Assembly (NCBI GenBank): GCA_027660625.1
Contig: JAQDNC010000006.1
Span: forward strand, 1 to 64,000
Origin: Coriobacteriaceae bacterium AM100-PB1-1D-6A
GTDB lineage: Bacteria > Actinomycetota > Coriobacteriia > Coriobacteriales > Coriobacteriaceae
Direction of reading: 5' to 3'
DNA length: 64,000 bases
The notes beneath the pieces are model-generated. The model was not told the origin of the DNA. It searched no databases and saw only the letters and a program-made list of their open reading frames with translations. A program made the translations under genes and the position numbers. Shown here one piece after another: positions 63,762 through 64,000 of this stretch (positions are counted from its first letter, which is position 1; every line of letters begins with the position of its first letter).

Positions 63762-64000
63762 CCTTTGACCTGTATGATGCCGTCGACTCGTTCATTGCCT
63801 ACATTGCACGCGTCGAAGGACTCGCCCCCAATACGGTAACCGCCTACGCCTCGCGGCTCGAGCGCTTCGCCGCGTGGTGCGACCGCGAGGGCATCGACGC
63901 TCGCGCCGCCGACGTGCGGACCGTTCGCTCCTATTTGGCCGAGCTGTCGCGTGGCCAGGTGGCGGCTCGGACCCTTGCGGCACACCTGTCTGCCATTCGC
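63758..64000 (+). CDS. XerC/XerD-type tyrosine recombinase, N-terminal part (runs off window)
   Basis: The frame beginning at 63758 gives 81 residues of a core-binding SAM-like N-terminal domain (IARVEGLAPNTVTAYASRLE, RSYLAELSRGQVAARTLAAHLSAIR), typical of XerC/XerD. The catalytic domain is beyond the window. No ATG, GTG or TTG occurs in this frame between the in-frame stop TAA 63650 and GTG 63914, inside the domain. The likeliest start is ATA 63758, overlapping the trmFO stop, nine bases after GGAGG. CTG 63770 is an alternative. It follows trmFO as in many genomes. Confidence 0.75.
   Translation, partial: MAFDLYDAVDSFIAYIARVEGLAPNTVTAYASRLERFAAWCDREGIDARAADVRTVRSYLAELSRGQVAARTLAAHLSAIR

Overview
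The window reads as a piece of chromosome from a high-GC, Gram-positive gut actinobacterium of the Coriobacteriia, most likely Collinsella. This is inferred from the codon style (C/G-ending codons, many TTG and GTG starts behind strong Shine-Dalgarno sites), an RmlC-RmlD type fusion, an AroE-AroK fusion, and an mreBCD-pbp2-rodA block running towards rplU-rpmA-obg. No search was run, so the genus is an inference. No phage, insertion sequence, CRISPR array or rRNA was seen, and no gap longer than about 300 bases lacks a gene or RNA.

Region 1 (1-16.7 kb, plus glf at 17-18 kb) is a cell-surface polysaccharide locus. It holds a hexapeptide acyltransferase, a sugar-nucleotide ketoreductase/epimerase, several GT2 glycosyltransferases, rfbA, rfbB and an RfbC-RmlD fusion, a GT2/DUF2304/DUF6541-like membrane module, two GlfT2-like galactofuranosyltransferases flanking a LicD-family protein, a Wzm/Wzt ABC exporter and UDP-galactopyranose mutase. 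Most of it is AT-richer than the rest of the window, as expected for a variable locus. A conspicuous high-GC patch (about 3397-5000) covers rfbB and only the first half of the fusion gene. The RmlD half looks catalytically dead, while the reductase at 841-1686 looks intact, so the sugar made may not be L-rhamnose. Two perfect 18-bp palindromes bracket the AT-rich block, and a tRNA-Arg(TCT) lies just beyond it.

Region 2 (18.1-26.7 kb, minus strand) is a compact aromatic amino-acid operon: aroF, tyrA, aroB, aroA, aroC, pheA (chorismate mutase-prephenate dehydratase), a fused aroE-aroK, and aroQ beyond a hairpin. Together they cover every step from DAHP synthesis to the phenylalanine and tyrosine keto-acid precursors. 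A terminator-like hairpin in the 5' leader suggests attenuation.

Region 3 (26.8-33 kb) has tRNA-Arg(CCG), a P-type cation ATPase with a long basic tail, a zinc-ribbon membrane protein, a cyclophilin and a TPR membrane protein. Region 4 (33.1-42.7 kb) is the elongation block mreB-mreC-mreD-pbp2-rodA, followed by a DUF697-like protein and a radical-SAM pair.

Region 5 (42.7-64 kb) is housekeeping: rplU-rpmA, obg-nadD-yqeK-rsfS, dinB on the opposite strand, rpsP-khpA-rimM-trmD-lepB, glyQ-glyS, a PPDK regulatory protein with ppdK, rplS, rnhB, yraN-comM-dprA-trmFO, and the start of a XerC/D-type recombinase that runs off the window and has no conventional start codon.

Coordinates of starts were adjusted to the best ribosome binding site where this was clear. 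All family calls come from reading motifs by eye.
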